Source: Cepaea nemoralis (Eukaryota > Mollusca > Gastropoda > Stylommatophora > Helicidae). Taken from it: a stretch of DNA of 64,000 nucleotides. Positions 22,411 through 33,569 of the stretch are shown here, in pieces. Every line of letters starts with the position of its first letter. Within the stretch, counting starts at the first letter, position 1. The notes under the pieces were generated by a model. The model saw only the letters and a list, made by a program, of their open reading frames with translations, had not been told where the DNA came from and searched no databases. A program made the position numbers and the translations under genes. Location of the stretch: positions 144,001 to 208,000 of the forward strand of contig JACEFZ010017692.1 in the NCBI GenBank assembly GCA_014155875.1, read 5' to 3'.

Positions 22411-25400
22411 TTGGTGGGTACCCTAAACTGCGGTCGACATACAAAGAAAGATAAAACAAGCAATGCTAAAAGAGTAAACCATATTCCCTTAACAATTGGA
22501 ACTTGGAATGTACGCACCCTACTTGACAGAGACGGCGCGTCGGGTCCAGAGAGACGAACAGCACTGATTGGGAGAGAGCTCGGCAGGTACAACATCGACA
22601 TTGCAGCCTTGAGCGAGACACGACTTGCAGAAGAAGGCCAAATCTGTGAAATTGGTGCCGGCTACACATTTTTCTGGAGTGGAAGGAAAAGCGAGGAAAG
22701 ACGCCAATCCGGTGTGGGATTTGCCATTAAGTCGGCCCTGGTCGGCAAATTAGCTGGATTTCCAAAGGCTGTAAACGACAGGCTCATGACCATGAAGTTG
22801 CCTCTGCTGAATGGAAGGAAGCACGCAACCATTGTGAGTGTCTACGCACCAACTATGACCAACGAAGATGATGTCAAGAATAAGTTCTATGAGGACCTGC
22901 ACAATGTATTAACATCTGTTCCCAAAGGAGACAAACTTATACTCCTTGGGGATTTCAATGCCAGAGTAGGCACGGACACCACCTCTTGGAGTGGCATTAT
23001 TGGAAAGCATGGAGTCGGAAATTGTAACAGCAATGGACTCCGCCTCCTTCAGACATGTGCCGAACATGATCTCCTGATTACGAACACAATTTTCCGTCTC
23101 CCCATGAGAAATAGGACATCCTGGATGCACCCTCGCTCGAAACACTGGCACCTCATTGACTATGTCATCGTCAGGAGGAGTGACAGACAAGACGTTCGAG
23201 TGACAAAATCCATGTGTGGTGCCGAATGTTGGACAGACCATCGTCTCATTGTCTCGAAAATGAACATCCACATAAGGCCACCACGGCGTCCTCAAGGGGC
23301 AAAAATGCAAACAAAGCTAAATGTCACCCGCCTAAACAGCAAGAAAATGCAGCAGTCGTTTGAAAATATGCTGGAAGACCGCCTCAAGCCCAATGCTGAA
23401 GCTAAACAGGATACAGAAACAGAATGGAGAGCCCTAAAGGACACGATTTACAACACTGCTATGGAAATCCTGGGTCCAGCCCCCCGAAAGCATAAAGACT
23501 GGTTTGATGAAAATTCCGAAGACATCAACCAATTGCTGGCCGAGAAACATCTTCTCCTCAAGGCACATTTGAATGACCCAAAGTCAACATCAAAAAAAGA
23601 TGCTTTCAAGAACATTCAGAGAGTAGTGCAGCAGAAACTTCGGCACATGCGGGACTCCTGGCTGAGCAGCAAAGCTGATGAAATTCAGGGCTTTGCTGAC
23701 AGACACGATATGAAAAACTTCTACGACTCACTGAAAGCGGTCTATGGTCCTTCATCACCAGGCATAGTTCCCCTCCTCAGTGCAGACGGGGGAACATTGG
23801 TCACCGATAAGAAAGAAATCCTCCAACGCTGGGCAGAGCATTTCAGCAAAATCTTAAATGCAACTTCCTTCTTCGATGATGAAACCATCAATTGCCTTCC
23901 TCAAGTTCCCACCAATGAGACTCTTGATGACCTGCCAACCATAGTGGAAATAAACAAAGCCATCCAGCAACTCTCCAGCGGCAAGGCACCTGGTCCTGAC
24001 TCCATCCCAGCAGAGATATACAAGGCAGGTGGGCCGGTCCTAACAGAGCAGCTTCACCAAGTCTTCACAAACATATGGACGAACGAGACCATGCCACAAG
24101 ATTTTAAGGACGCGTCAATAGTCCACCTTTACAAACGTAAAGGAAACCGCCAATCCTGTGACAACCACCGAGGCATCTCCTTGCTTTCAATTGCAGGGAA
24201 GATACTCGCCAGAATTCTTCTCAATCGCCTCACAGCGCATCTCGATCAAGGTCTTCTTCCTGAGAGTCAATGTGGCTTCAGAAAAGAACGTGGAACTGTT
24301 GACATGATTTTCGCTGCAAGGCAGCTGCAAGAGAAATGTCAGGAACAGAACTGCGAAATGTTCTCCACTTTCATTGACCTTACCAAGGCTTTTGATACAG
24401 TGAGCAGAGAAGGACTGTGGAAGATTATGGCAAAATATGGCTGTCCACGAAAGTTTGTCCAAATAGTGCGGCTATTTCATGACGGCATGCAGGCAAGAGT
24501 ACAGGAAAATGGTGAGCTGTCTGAACCCTTTCCTGTTACAAATGGAGTGAAGCAAGGATGTGTCCTGGCACCAACATTGTTCAGCCTCATGTTTTCAGCC
24601 ATGTTGATGAATGCCTTCGAGAACGACGACATTGGAATAGACATCAACTACCGTATGGATGGAAAGTTATTCAATCTCAGAAGGCTGAAAGCTAAAACCA
24701 AAATTGACAGCGGCACCGTCAGAGAGCTCCTGTTTGCTGATGATTGCGCTCTATACGCCAACTCAGAGGCGGACATGCAACATAATGTTTCAGCTTTCTC
24801 ACATGCCTGTGCCAACTTTGGGCTCAATATCAACTTGGAGAAGACTGTAGTTATGTACCAGCCAGCTCCAGGGAATAATCACACTTTGCCGAATATCAAA
24901 GTGAATGATCATAGACTAAGTGTTGTGGACAAATTTACCTATCTTGGCAGCACCCTGTCACAAGCTGCCACAATCGATGACGAAGTGAATGCAAGAATCT
25001 CCAAGGCCAGTGCAGCCTTTGGCAGACTGTACAAGAATGTATGGGACAGAACTGGAATAAGCCTGCAAACAAAGCTAAAAGTCTACAAAGCAGTTGTATT
25101 ATCCACACTGCTATATGCTTGTGAAACCTGGACTGTTTATCAGCGACACGCTAGGAAATTAAACCACTTCCACACAGTCTGCCTAAGGAAGCTACTGAAG
25201 ATTAAATGGCAAGACAAGATTCCAGACACTGAAGTCCTAGAAAGAGCATCCATGCCCAGTATCCACACTCTACTGATGAAGAATCAGATTCGCTGGGCTG
25301 GTCACTTGACTCGCATGCCAGATCACAGGCTCCCTAAACGAATTTTTTACAGCGAACTGCGTTGTGGTAAACGCTCCCAAGGTGGCCAAAGGAAACGTTT

Positions 25401-25725
25401 TAAAGACACTCTGAAAATTTCACTGAATGCTTTTGGAATTCATCATGACACATGGGAGGCTGCAGCCAGAGACCGACATTCGTGGCGTGCATCATTGCGC
25501 AAAGGTGCAGTCATATGTGAGGCAACCAGGACTGCAAGAGCTGTGAAGAAAAGGCAGGACAGAAAAACCACTGCAGGAAATCCTCCTCCAGAGACGTCAA
25601 GCATTCTTTGTCCACATTGTCAAAGAACATTTCGAGCCAAAATAGGCCTTATCAGCCATCTTAGAACCCACGGCTCCACACCTTCAACCCCACTGGATGA
25701 AATGAATGGTCATCATCATTCTTGA
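22411..25725 (+). CDS. LINE ORF: endonuclease, reverse transcriptase, C2H2 finger
   Basis: An intact 1104-residue protein. Residues about 25-285 form an APE-type endonuclease: TWNVRTL (Asn33), LSETRL (Glu69), VSVYAPT, LLGDFNARVG and WTDHRLIV carry the expected metal-binding and catalytic residues. Residues about 515-860 form a reverse transcriptase: GKAPGPDSIPAEIY, TFIDLTKAFDTV, GVKQGCVLAPTLFS and the active-site FADD at 775-778. The C-terminal region keeps LLYACETWT and IRWAGHLTRMPDHRLPKR. A classical C2H2 zinc finger (CPHCQRTF ... HLRTH) sits at residues 1067-1087. There is no RNase H domain. The role is target-primed reverse transcription of its own RNA. The 3-prime UTR is only about 13 bases. 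The uninterrupted frame suggests a young, possibly active copy; the clade (RTE-like or a neighbour) is not settled. Confidence 0.96.
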   Translation: MVGTLNCGRHTKKDKTSNAKRVNHIPLTIGTWNVRTLLDRDGASGPERRTALIGRELGRYNIDIAALSETRLAEEGQICEIGAGYTFFWSGRKSEERRQSGVGFAIKSALVGKLAGFPKAVNDRLMTMKLPLLNGRKHATIVSVYAPTMTNEDDVKNKFYEDLHNVLTSVPKGDKLILLGDFNARVGTDTTSWSGIIGKHGVGNCNSNGLRLLQTCAEHDLLITNTIFRLPMRNRTSWMHPRSKHWHLIDYVIVRRSDRQDVRVTKSMCGAECWTDHRLIVSKMNIHIRPPRRPQGAKMQTKLNVTRLNSKKMQQSFENMLEDRLKPNAEAKQDTETEWRALKDTIYNTAMEILGPAPRKHKDWFDENSEDINQLLAEKHLLLKAHLNDPKSTSKKDAFKNIQRVVQQKLRHMRDSWLSSKADEIQGFADRHDMKNFYDSLKAVYGPSSPGIVPLLSADGGTLVTDKKEILQRWAEHFSKILNATSFFDDETINCLPQVPTNETLDDLPTIVEINKAIQQLSSGKAPGPDSIPAEIYKAGGPVLTEQLHQVFTNIWTNETMPQDFKDASIVHLYKRKGNRQSCDNHRGISLLSIAGKILARILLNRLTAHLDQGLLPESQCGFRKERGTVDMIFAARQLQEKCQEQNCEMFSTFIDLTKAFDTVSREGLWKIMAKYGCPRKFVQIVRLFHDGMQARVQENGELSEPFPVTNGVKQGCVLAPTLFSLMFSAMLMNAFENDDIGIDINYRMDGKLFNLRRLKAKTKIDSGTVRELLFADDCALYANSEADMQHNVSAFSHACANFGLNINLEKTVVMYQPAPGNNHTLPNIKVNDHRLSVVDKFTYLGSTLSQAATIDDEVNARISKASAAFGRLYKNVWDRTGISLQTKLKVYKAVVLSTLLYACETWTVYQRHARKLNHFHTVCLRKLLKIKWQDKIPDTEVLERASMPSIHTLLMKNQIRWAGHLTRMPDHRLPKRIFYSELRCGKRSQGGQRKRFKDTLKISLNAFGIHHDTWEAAARDRHSWRASLRKGAVICEATRTARAVKKRQDRKTTAGNPPPETSSILCPHCQRTFRAKIGLISHLRTHGSTPSTPLDEMNGHHHS

Positions 25726-25752
25726 TGGACAAACAACAGTTCATATGGATTA

Positions 25753-25997
25753 AAAAATTAGTTACATATCCTTTACAGGATGTCACAGTCAACACCAGCA
25801 TTTTTTGATGTTGTGATATCTTGGCAAGTTTATGTTCAGTAGTTTGCCATTGCTTTCTGAACGACTGGCACCCATACTATTTTGTAAAAAACCAACGCAA
25901 GGTGGTCTGCTGCCAAATCGCCTGCAGCTGTGTTTCAAACGCGGGTATGCGGGATTACGAAGTGCGTCCGAAGTGATCCCTTCACCACAGAACTGGC
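25753..25997 (-). mobile_element. SINE-D, full length with target duplication
   Basis: Flanked by tcatatggatta at 25741-25752 and 25998-26009. Minus-strand order: tRNA-like head (gagccagttctgtggtgaag; B-box-like gcgtttgaaacacag), central ctgcaggcgatttggcagca, gtcgttcagaaagcaatggc, and an end of ggatatgtaactaattttt. It inserted only about 15 bp after the LINE 3-prime end. Confidence 0.92.
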
Positions 25998-26559
25998 TCA
26001 TATGGATTACACGAATGACTTTTACATTATGAAGTTGCTCTGTAATTTAAGAAATCTCATTGCTAAAACAGAACTGACACCATGAAAGCTCTTGCATAGA
26101 AATATTGAACGATTAATAAATGGTATCTGATTTTATAATGAGTTCTAGCTAAGAGCAACCGATTCTGTCACAATCTTGATTGGAGCTGCACTATGTAACA
26201 AAGAGAGATCATATGATAACCAGGAAACGAAATAAACTCCTTTACCAGCTCAACATACAAAAGAGAGTATAAAAAAACAAGAAACTGAATCAAAACCATG
26301 AATAAAAGGAGTCTGAACAAAGGTAACATACAATAGAAACCCCCCAGAAGGAAGAAAAACCATGTGAAAGAAACAATCTGAAGTGAAACAAAAAACCTGA
26401 TGTTAAAGAAATAACCTGAAGCGATGGAAACAAGCTGATGCAATCACAAAAAGTCACTGATGTGTCAAAATACAACAATGAAGGGAAAAGAAACTAGCAG
26501 AATAGGATCTGCAACTGTAATTTTAAGAAAACATAAATTCTAATTATAACAGTCAGTCG

Positions 26560-27225
26560 GTAGCATGTCCTTTTCAGAACCTCGCTCCCATAACAACTTT
26601 CCGGAAAATTTCTCGATCACAAGCAAGATGTCCCACGTCCAATACACCCATCTCGAGATCATCCACCATATCCTACACCTATCTTCTCTTTGGCCTTCCT
26701 CTTCCTCTCTTCCCAGGCATATATCCCTCCATTATTGTTCTCTCCAAACTTTCGACGTTTCAAGTGACCAAAATATTTCAATTTTCTTTGTTTTATCGTC
26801 TTTAATAGCCAACCCTCTTCAATATTCAGCTCTTGAAGTATGGATGCATTTGTTCTTTTCTTTACCCAAGATATTCTTAGAATCTGTCTATAACATTTAT
26901 ATTCAAAGGCATTTATGTGCTGTTCAACTTGTTTAGTAAGTATCCAGGTCTCACAGGCGTATGTGGCAATGGGAAAGATGCATGCTCTTAAACATCTAAT
27001 TTTTGTAGTTCAGTCTGTCCAACTCCACAATTTATTCAGTTGTTTTAGTTTTTGAAGAGCAATAGATATTCATCTGCTAATTTCTGTCATTGTCACCATT
27101 GTTGGTAATCAATGACCCAAGATATTCAAAATTTTCCACAACCCCCAATCTTTCCTCATTAACATATATTTTCTTCTCCATTGTAGTTTTATCTGTATGC
27201 ATTATCTTTGTGTTTGCTATATTAA
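26560..27225 (-). mobile_element. RTE-like LINE, C-terminal part, left of a MITE
   Basis: Minus-strand translation gives LNIANTKIMHTDKTTMEKK, VENFEYLGSLITNNGDND, a broken linker, then LKYFGHLKRRKF. It is the C-terminal half of an RTE-like ORF with stops and frameshifts. The sequence resumes beyond the piggyBac MITE at 27919, where the reading continues directly upstream. Confidence 0.85.
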
Positions 27226-27918
27226 CCCTTTACAGGGCAGACGCTTGTCCATTTTTTAGCCCTAAACGGGCAAGATTTTTTAAGGTTTGGTAAAATTTCG
27301 GGTCGCGTTAGTAAAAACATCACAAATAAGGTGTTAGTCAACCGATTTTAGTTAAATAAACAACACAATCAAGGGAAAAGCATGCAGAATATGTTACTCA
27401 CATGATTGTTGTCGGTAATCCATATATGAACACAAATATTTATGAAATACAGCATGTTGTTTGTGATTTTCCGTCATCTATATAGCAATTTACAAACACA
27501 TTTTCAGAATCATAATCACTTTCTTTAAAGTCCGACTCAGACTGCTAATGCAAAGTAACGCTTTGCACTGATATCTAGCTGCTATTAATAGTCAACTTCG
27601 TGCCCTTTAATGGCACTTAAATTGAACCTAGCGAAATCTCGGCTATCACTTGAAGAATCGCCGAAATCCGTTTTGAAAAACAACATTAAAACCCCCAAAA
27701 CTATCAAACAAAGTCCGTAAAAGTCCGTTCAAATTCATAGTAAGCGCTTACAAATGGCGGCCACGTTGTCAAGCTATCGGCGAAAGCAAAAGTAGCCGTC
27801 GGAAGTGCCGGAAAGCCGAGAGATCACGTTTTTACAATGCATAATAGTATCGGACGTTTTCAGGCGATCTGCCTGTTTAAGGTATCGGACGTAAATGGCC
27901 GTTCTGCCTTGTAAAGGG
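27226..27918. mobile_element. piggyBac-type MITE, 693 bp
   Basis: TTAA at 27222-27225 and 27919-27922 flank terminal inverted repeats CCCTTTACAGGGCAGA and (complement of the right end) CCCTTTACAAGGCAGA. TTAA target choice and CCCTTT termini define the piggyBac superfamily. The interior has no transposase, so it depends on one elsewhere. Removing it restores the LINE frame: the codons for NLYLN on the right join IANTKIM on the left. Confidence 0.93.
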
Positions 27919-28035
27919 TTAAGATATAAGTTGTGATTTTCACAATTTCTTTGGGTTGAGGTTATTAGGTTTTCTATACCATTCTGTGATGTGGATAGTA
28001 ATACTGTTTCAACAGCATATCGAATCTCTGGTATT
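27919..28035 (-). mobile_element. RTE-like LINE, reverse-transcriptase piece right of the MITE
   Basis: The minus strand reads (R/I)YAVETVLLSTSQNGIENLI then STQRNCENHNLYLN. The first block aligns with the YADD/FADD active-site region, here YAVE, so the catalytic Asp pair is lost. It is one element with 26560-27225. Confidence 0.75.
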
Positions 28036-28187
28036 TTGAATTATAAGAAGGCTGAAATGTTGGGTGAAAATTTGTTCCCAAAGAAAAATAATTCTCAAGT
28101 AAATTGTGGCATTTAACACTTTGCTCAAAACTCCTACTAATACTAACACAGTAACACGTTAAAATGGACTGACTGCCAACAGTATAC

Positions 28188-28328
28188 CTGAACGGTTGTT
28201 TCCGTGGTATTGTGTGCTGCACTGTCTGTGCCTGGGACTTCAGATAATGTTGGAAGTGCCCAGTGAGTATCCGAACAGCCCACTCTGTGAAAATACTGGC
28301 GACCAACACTGTCAACCAAGCTCTTCCA
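28188..28328 (-). CDS. Exon of an ARHGAP12/15/27-like gene: WW-like segment
   Basis: The minus strand has a pyrimidine-rich acceptor (tttgttccattgtttcag), 141 bases (47 codons) and a gtatac donor; both ends are phase 0. The peptide starts WKSLVDSVGRQYFHRVG, then THWALP: Trp, turn residues Asp-Ser-x-Gly-Arg, aromatic pair, second Trp and Pro, the pattern of a WW domain. It ends in a Ser/Thr-rich linker (HNTTETTVQ). WW domains bind proline-rich peptides. The first Trp is the very first codon of the exon, so the domain start would come from the exon before. Confidence 0.75.
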
Positions 28329-28509
28329 CTGAAACAATGGAACAAATGCAGGGCTACACGTTTTCTATATAAATGGATACATGAACAAACAACTGCTCTC
28401 ATTATTCTTTAATGATAAAAGAGAGGAAACAAAAACTGCAGGCATGATTCATGTTCTTTTTTGTTAGATGATATGAAAATAATTAGGAATAAATACGTCG
28501 CAGATATAC

Positions 28510-28870
28510 AATTGTGACTTGTCTTATTAATAATTATAATAATTTTCTTCTTCTCCTTTGCTGATGTTTAGTAATGTTTACATTAGGAGTTCTGTCCTAT
28601 TAATAATAATAATAATCTTCTTTTTCACTGTTGTTTAGTAATGTCAATACTAGGAATCCTGTCTATTTTTAATCATACTAATAATCTTCTTATTCTTCAC
28701 TGTTGTTTAGTAATGTCTACGCAAGGAGTCTTATTAATAATAATAATAACAATCTCATTAGCTGTTGTTTAGTCGTGTTTACACTGGCAGTCCTGTCTTA
28801 TTTATAATAATAATATTAATAATCTTGCTGTTGTTTAATCATGTTTGCAGTAGACATCCTATTTCTGGAT
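28510..28870. repeat. About 70-bp degenerate tandem repeat
   Basis: Five imperfect units of ctgttgtttagtaatgt(t/c)ta, a(g)gagtcctgtct and (taa)n-rich attaataataataat. Unit length varies with the taa tract. Confidence 0.85.
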
Positions 28871-28879
28871 CTTATTGAG

Positions 28880-30055
28880 AGTTCAATGAGAATCACAAAT
28901 AGCTTTCTGTGGATGTGTGTGGCAGTGTGCTTTTAGTGTTGTGTGGATGTGTGTCTATAGCTTTGTGTGGAAGTGTGTCGTCTTTGTGTGGATCTGTGTT
29001 TGTGTGTGTATAGCCTTATGTGGATTTGTGTTGTCTGTGTGCCTATAGCTTGTGTGGATCTGTTTGTGTGTGTATAGCTTTGTGTGGATCTGTGTTTGTG
29101 TGTGTATAGCCTTATGTGGATTTGTGTTGTCTGTGTGCCTATAGCTTGTGTGGATCTGTTTGTGTGTGTATAGCTTTGTGTGAATCTGTGTTTGTGTTTG
29201 TATAGCCTTATGTGGATTTGTGTTGTCTGTGTGCCTATAGCTTGTGTGGATCTGTTTGTGTGTGTATAGCTTTGTGTGGATCTGTGTTTGTGTTTGTATA
29301 GCCTTATGTGGATTTGTGTTGTCTGTGTGCCTATAGCTTGTGTGGATCTGTTTGTGTGTGTATAGCTTTGTGTGGATCTGTGTTTGTGTTTGTATAGCCT
29401 TATGTGGATTTGTGTTGTCTGTGTGCCTATAGCTTGTGTGGATCTGTTTGTGTGTGTATAGCTTTGTGTGGATGTGTTTGTGTTTGTATAGCCTTATGTG
29501 GATTTGTGTTGTCTGTGTGCCTATAGCTTGTGTGTATAGCTGTGTGTATAGCTTTGTGTGTATAGCTTTGTGTGGATCTGTGTTTGTGTGTATAGCTTTG
29601 TGTGGATGCGTTTTGTATTTGTGTGTATGGCTTTGCGTGGATGTGTGTTGTCTTTGTGTGTATAGCTTTGTGTGTATAGCTTTGTGTGGATCTGTTTGTG
29701 TGTATAGCTTTGCATGGATGTGTGTTGTCTTTATATGTATAGCTTTGTGTGGATATGTGTTTGTGTGTATAGCTTTGTGTGGATGTGTGTTGTTTTTGTG
29801 TAACTTTGTGTGTACAGCTTTGTGTGGATGTGTGTTGTCTTTGTGTGTATAGCTTTGTGTGGATGTGTGTTGTCCGTGAGTACAGCTTTGTGGTTTTTGT
29901 GTGTGTAACTTTGTGTGTACAGCTTTGTGTGGATGTGTGTTGCCTTTGTGTGTATAGCTTTGCATGGCTGTGTGCTGTCTTTGTGTGTATAGCTTTGTGT
30001 GGATGTGTGTTGTCCGTGTGTACAGCTTTATGTGGATGTGTGCTTCTAAGTAAAG
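28880..30055. repeat. GT-rich minisatellite with a 96-bp higher-order unit
   Basis: The basic unit is about 35 bp (tatagctttgtgtggatgtg, tgttgtctttgtg). Between about 29010 and 29500 it is organised in 96-bp blocks, marked by gccttatgtggatttgtg at about 29012, 29110, 29206, 29302 and 29398. The 386-residue frame on the minus strand, rich in His, Thr and Lys (NTNPHKAIHTQTQIHTKLYT), is a translation of the array and has no support as a gene. Confidence 0.95.
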
Positions 30056-30074
30056 TAACCTTAGGTGTATTGAA

Positions 30075-30205
30075 CATATGGTCCTAAACCCATATTTGTA
30101 TAGGCCAATCGGCACTCCAAGTCTTATAAGGTCAATATCCTACTGGTCGCCTTTAGTTCCCAAGACATTTCCTGGGTACCCAAAAGTGGTCGGATTTGTT
30201 CAAAC
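30075..30205 (-). mobile_element. SINE-C 3-prime fragment
   Basis: The complement reads gggtacccaggaaatgtctt, ggcgaccagtaggatattga, gagtgccgattggcctatac, in the SINE-C order. The head is absent. Confidence 0.8.
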
Positions 30206-30689
30206 TGGTAAATAGTTCTGCACTGGATAAAACACAATAGCTTAAATACACAATAGGATAAAACACATATTGTGAAAACCTGCTACAGTATAACAGCAAA
30301 GTCCTCCCTTTGGAATCCACAGGGTGAAACAATTAGAGACCTAAAAACACATAGAAAAAAATAACTAGAGACAGATTAATAATATGGGACAACACAGAGG
30401 GAGCTGCAGGGGACAGACATTGACAGGAGGGCTTGGAGTGAGTTGGTTGAGGGGCTTTGCTCCATTGGGGGATAAAAGAAACAAGAAAAAGATGAAAATG
30501 GAGGAGGAGAAATGCTTCTGGTATCCTTGAGATATTTTGCCTAACTTAGTCACTTTTGCTTGTGTGTTATAGTTGGAAGTTGTAAGAGGCAACCAGGATG
30601 GGTTGGCTTGAGATTCTCTTTCACACATCAGGACTGACTTAAAACACCTCATAAAAACTCTTTCTCACCTTGACTGACAGAGACTTACT

Positions 30690-31115
30690 GACCTTGCCGT
30701 CTTGATAGAGGATAGTTTGTCAAATGGAGTTATACCTCTCCATAACACAAAGCCTGGGCTGAATTTAGAGACTATGTGTTGCCCATGCAGCATGATCCCT
30801 CTCTTGGCCTGCCTAGTTTACTCTAGAGGAAAGGTAACACCAATACATCTGGAACAAGATTAGCTGCAGATACTGCCGGCTCTGCAAAGCAATGCTCTGT
30901 CCGCCATCCTAGATCTGTTGCCGACCAAGGCTTAGGGTCTGGTCTGCCCGTCATGACATTTAGTTTTTAGGTTGCATTTACTCACATTAGAGTAAGACTT
31001 GTACCTTCCAAATTCCGCTCTTCCACCCAAAGCCATTGGCACAATGTGGGTTGTCGGGTTTGGTGAGCGCCACCCAACATTCAGTGCTAACAGAAAGCAG
31101 TAGTATGGTCTATTG
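30690..31115 (+). repeat. Repeat G, uninterrupted copy
   Basis: Runs from ccttgccgtcttgatagagg through gctgaatttagagactatgt and ggaacaagattagctgcaga to gagcgccacccaacattcag. Because it lacks insertions it defines the empty site for the copies at 19225-20590 and 53508-54410. Confidence 0.85.
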
Positions 31116-31363
31116 CCATACAGCAGCTCAGAAATATCTGACTAAGACTGACTTTTGACAGAGAAATATTGCACAGAATATTCATTGTTTTGTGAAATGC
31201 TGCTTTTTCATGGACTGTTCTTTGGACTGAACTTTAATTTATTTAATACATCCTCCATGTGCTATTATATCAAAGCACCCAAAAATCAGATTCACTGAAA
31301 GAAAATGAGCTATATTTACACACACAAACACAAATGAAACCTAATAACTACACTGTGCCATAC

Positions 31364-31489
31364 CTTTTCCTGAGTGACTTTATGAACAAAATATATACTT
31401 CCATTTTCTTGAATCTTGTCATATTCAGCAGGTATGTCCAATTTCTCTTCTTTAATTTGTGTTGAAGAGGTGGCTGATGGCAAGCTTGT
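31364..31489 (-). CDS. Exon of an ARHGAP12/15/27-like gene: WW-like segment
   Basis: The acceptor atattcctcag and donor gtatgg bound 126 bases (42 codons), phase 0 on both sides. The peptide is Ser/Thr-rich at first (TSLPSATSSTQIKEEKLDIP) and then EYDKIQENGSIYFVHKVTQE, ending in Lys. This aligns with the first two strands of a WW domain, but the usual first Trp is Tyr. The second Trp would be supplied by the next exon, whose first codon is Trp. A skipped or unseen exon between them is also possible. Confidence 0.72.
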
Positions 31490-32194
31490 CTGAGGAATAT
31501 TACATTGAAACATGAAAGAAAGTGCTGCATATAGTAAATACTGTTCATAAACATATACTAGTAGCTGCATATAGTAAATACTGTTCACAAACATAAGTGC
31601 ATACTATTTGCTGCATATAGTAAATAATGTTCATAAACATAAATATTTACTATTTGCATTCTCAGCTACTCCTTTAATTTGTCAATAATAGTACAATTAT
31701 TACTTTCTGTCAGTCACCCAGCACTCTCTGCTCTGACCTCACTGCTGTAAATACTCTTTTCAGTTATTTGACACTTACTTCTCTGCAAATGTAAATGGTT
31801 TCAGTTGTCTAAGCAATTTATGATTTGGACAAAAACTATATTTTGCCAAAGCAGACAGTTTGTGTCATATCTGTCTTTTAGTCCCTAACATCTAGTTTCA
31901 GAAAGGTTTTTTTTTTCAGGTTTGCTTTACTTAGGTTCTTGGTTCCCTTCAATTCAAACAAGGGGTTCAAAATGAGTTTTCCTTCCACATAAACTGATTT
32001 CAACAACAAGCATCTTTACAGCACTTGCACACTTGCTGGTGTCTGTTGTTAGAAGGGTACACCAAGATCAGACAGGATGATAGCTCTAGCAGACGCAAAG
32101 CAGTGTGGTTGCAAGCTAGGATTTTTATTTCACCTTAACAACACAAATACTCCTTGATTTCTAAGACTCTATAGTCTGGACTCCATAATGAATA
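31490..32194. other. Intron sequence with small local duplication
   Basis: The block gctgcatatagtaaatactg ttcataaacata occurs three times between 31526 and 31645 in tandem. The rest is AT-rich and unassigned. Confidence 0.6.
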
Positions 32195-32530
32195 ACAATT
32201 ATCATCATCATGTGTCATGTCGGTAAGCTGTCGGTCATGTTTCATCATCTCACATGATTACCAGAGTCATGGATCAGCGCTGTGTTCTTGTCCCGACCAC
32301 GCCATGTGGTCAAGCCATCTAGATATTTACTTCTCTGTCTTCCCCTTGTCCTTAGCCCCTCATTCTTTCCAGCTGTCACCAAGTTCTCTAGTTTATTTCT
32401 TCTCATAACATGTCCAAAAACAATCTGACTTTCTACATCTAATTTCTCTAATCAGTTTGGAGTTTTTGCCTCTTGTAAGACTTTCTCATTGGTTTTTCTG
32501 TCTGTGCATGGTATTATTTGCAAAGGTGAC
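32195..32530 (-). mobile_element. RTE-like LINE, 3-prime fragment
   Basis: Plus-strand blocks catcatcatgtgtcatgtcg, gaccacgccatgtggtcaag, ccatctagatatttacttct and cttctcataacatgtcc are the reverse of the conserved LINE end found at 33998 and 45892. The (atg)n tail lies at its left end. Stops interrupt the frame. Confidence 0.8.
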
Positions 32531-32844
32531 TGTTAAAAATAAATCAAGCATAGGCTGGCCAGAGCAATGCAAAGGTTAAATAATATTAAAAGCTATGGAT
32601 CAAGACTAGCACACCCATTACAGTAAAAAAATTTTAGAACATGCATCTTTCCTGTGGCAAGATACATATCTGATGTATGGCCATTTCACAATCACTAACA
32701 AAGAAAATGACTTTTGACCTGAAATGTTACAGAAAAATCATTAGAATACAGTGGACAAAGAACAAGAAACGTACTGACATTCTGTATGATCTGGACATCA
32801 ATGGGACCAAGATCTGTTCAGATGCATAAAAGCCTCAACTACTG

Positions 32845-33125
32845 AAACCACCATGTGTAAAGGATCCTTTTCCATGCTTTGAGGTGCACTGGCTATATTG
32901 TGCTAGCCTCATGTTTTTTATAGACCAATGGGGACTCAACGCGTGATGTGGGTCAATATCATGTCGATTGCTTTTACTTTCCAGAACATTTATTGGTATC
33001 CATTTTAGGTTGGGTTGACCTGGAAGCCCAAGTCACTTTTTTTACTGACACTTTAATGCAGATTTAAACATATGATCATCAGGCTGGCAGGCAAAAATGC
33101 TAGCCACTGTGACATTGTAAATCCC
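32845..33125 (-). mobile_element. SINE-C, near full length
   Basis: On the plus strand: ccatgtgtaaaggatccttt, tttatagaccaatggggact, gtcaatatcatgtcgattgc, ggttgggttgacctggaagc. This is the reverse order of 6060-6345. The degenerate tRNA-like head is at 33060-33120. Confidence 0.82.
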
Positions 33126-33235
33126 TCCACTCTGAGTGGAGTATGGTAAATTTGGTGTGATTTTTGAACCCACTTAAAGAGACATACTGTATGCTAAGAG
33201 ATCTCTCTCTCATACACAATCAAACCAAGTTGAGT

Positions 33236-33475
33236 TAATTACATATCCTTTACAGGACGCAGCAGTCAACTCCATAATTTTTTGGCTGTTTGTGATTCTT
33301 GGGCAAGTTTATGTTCAGTAGTTTGCCATTGCTTTAGAACAACCGGCAATAATTCTATTGTCTGGAAACCAACATCAGGTGGTCTGCTTCCAAATCACCT
33401 GCAGCTGCTCGAATGCAGTATGCGATATCGCGAATCGCATTTGTAACCCCTACACAATAGAGCCGGCAATAATAA
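33236..33475 (-). mobile_element. SINE-D, near full length
   Basis: Plus strand acatatcctttacaggacgc, gttcagtagtttgccattgc, ggtggtctgcttccaaatca, gcagctgctcgaatgcagta mirror 25753-25997. The tRNA-like head lies at the right end. A short gttgag flank on both sides may be the target duplication. Confidence 0.85.
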
Positions 33476-33569
33476 TTAAGGTTGAGCTAAACAGAATATT
33501 CTAACGCCCTAATTGTGAAAAAGACAAGTCCCGCAGTAATGACAACAACAATATTACAGCATTAATTAC

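Noticed and set aside
27974..28402. 142-residue minus-strand open frame
   Set aside because: It mixes a WW-like exon read in the wrong frame with LINE sequence; the exon at 28188-28328 in the splice-supported frame explains it better.
28955..30115. 386-residue His/Thr/Lys-rich open frame on the minus strand
   Set aside because: It is a direct translation of a GT-rich minisatellite; other frames and the opposite strand are equally open, and no start or splice context supports it.
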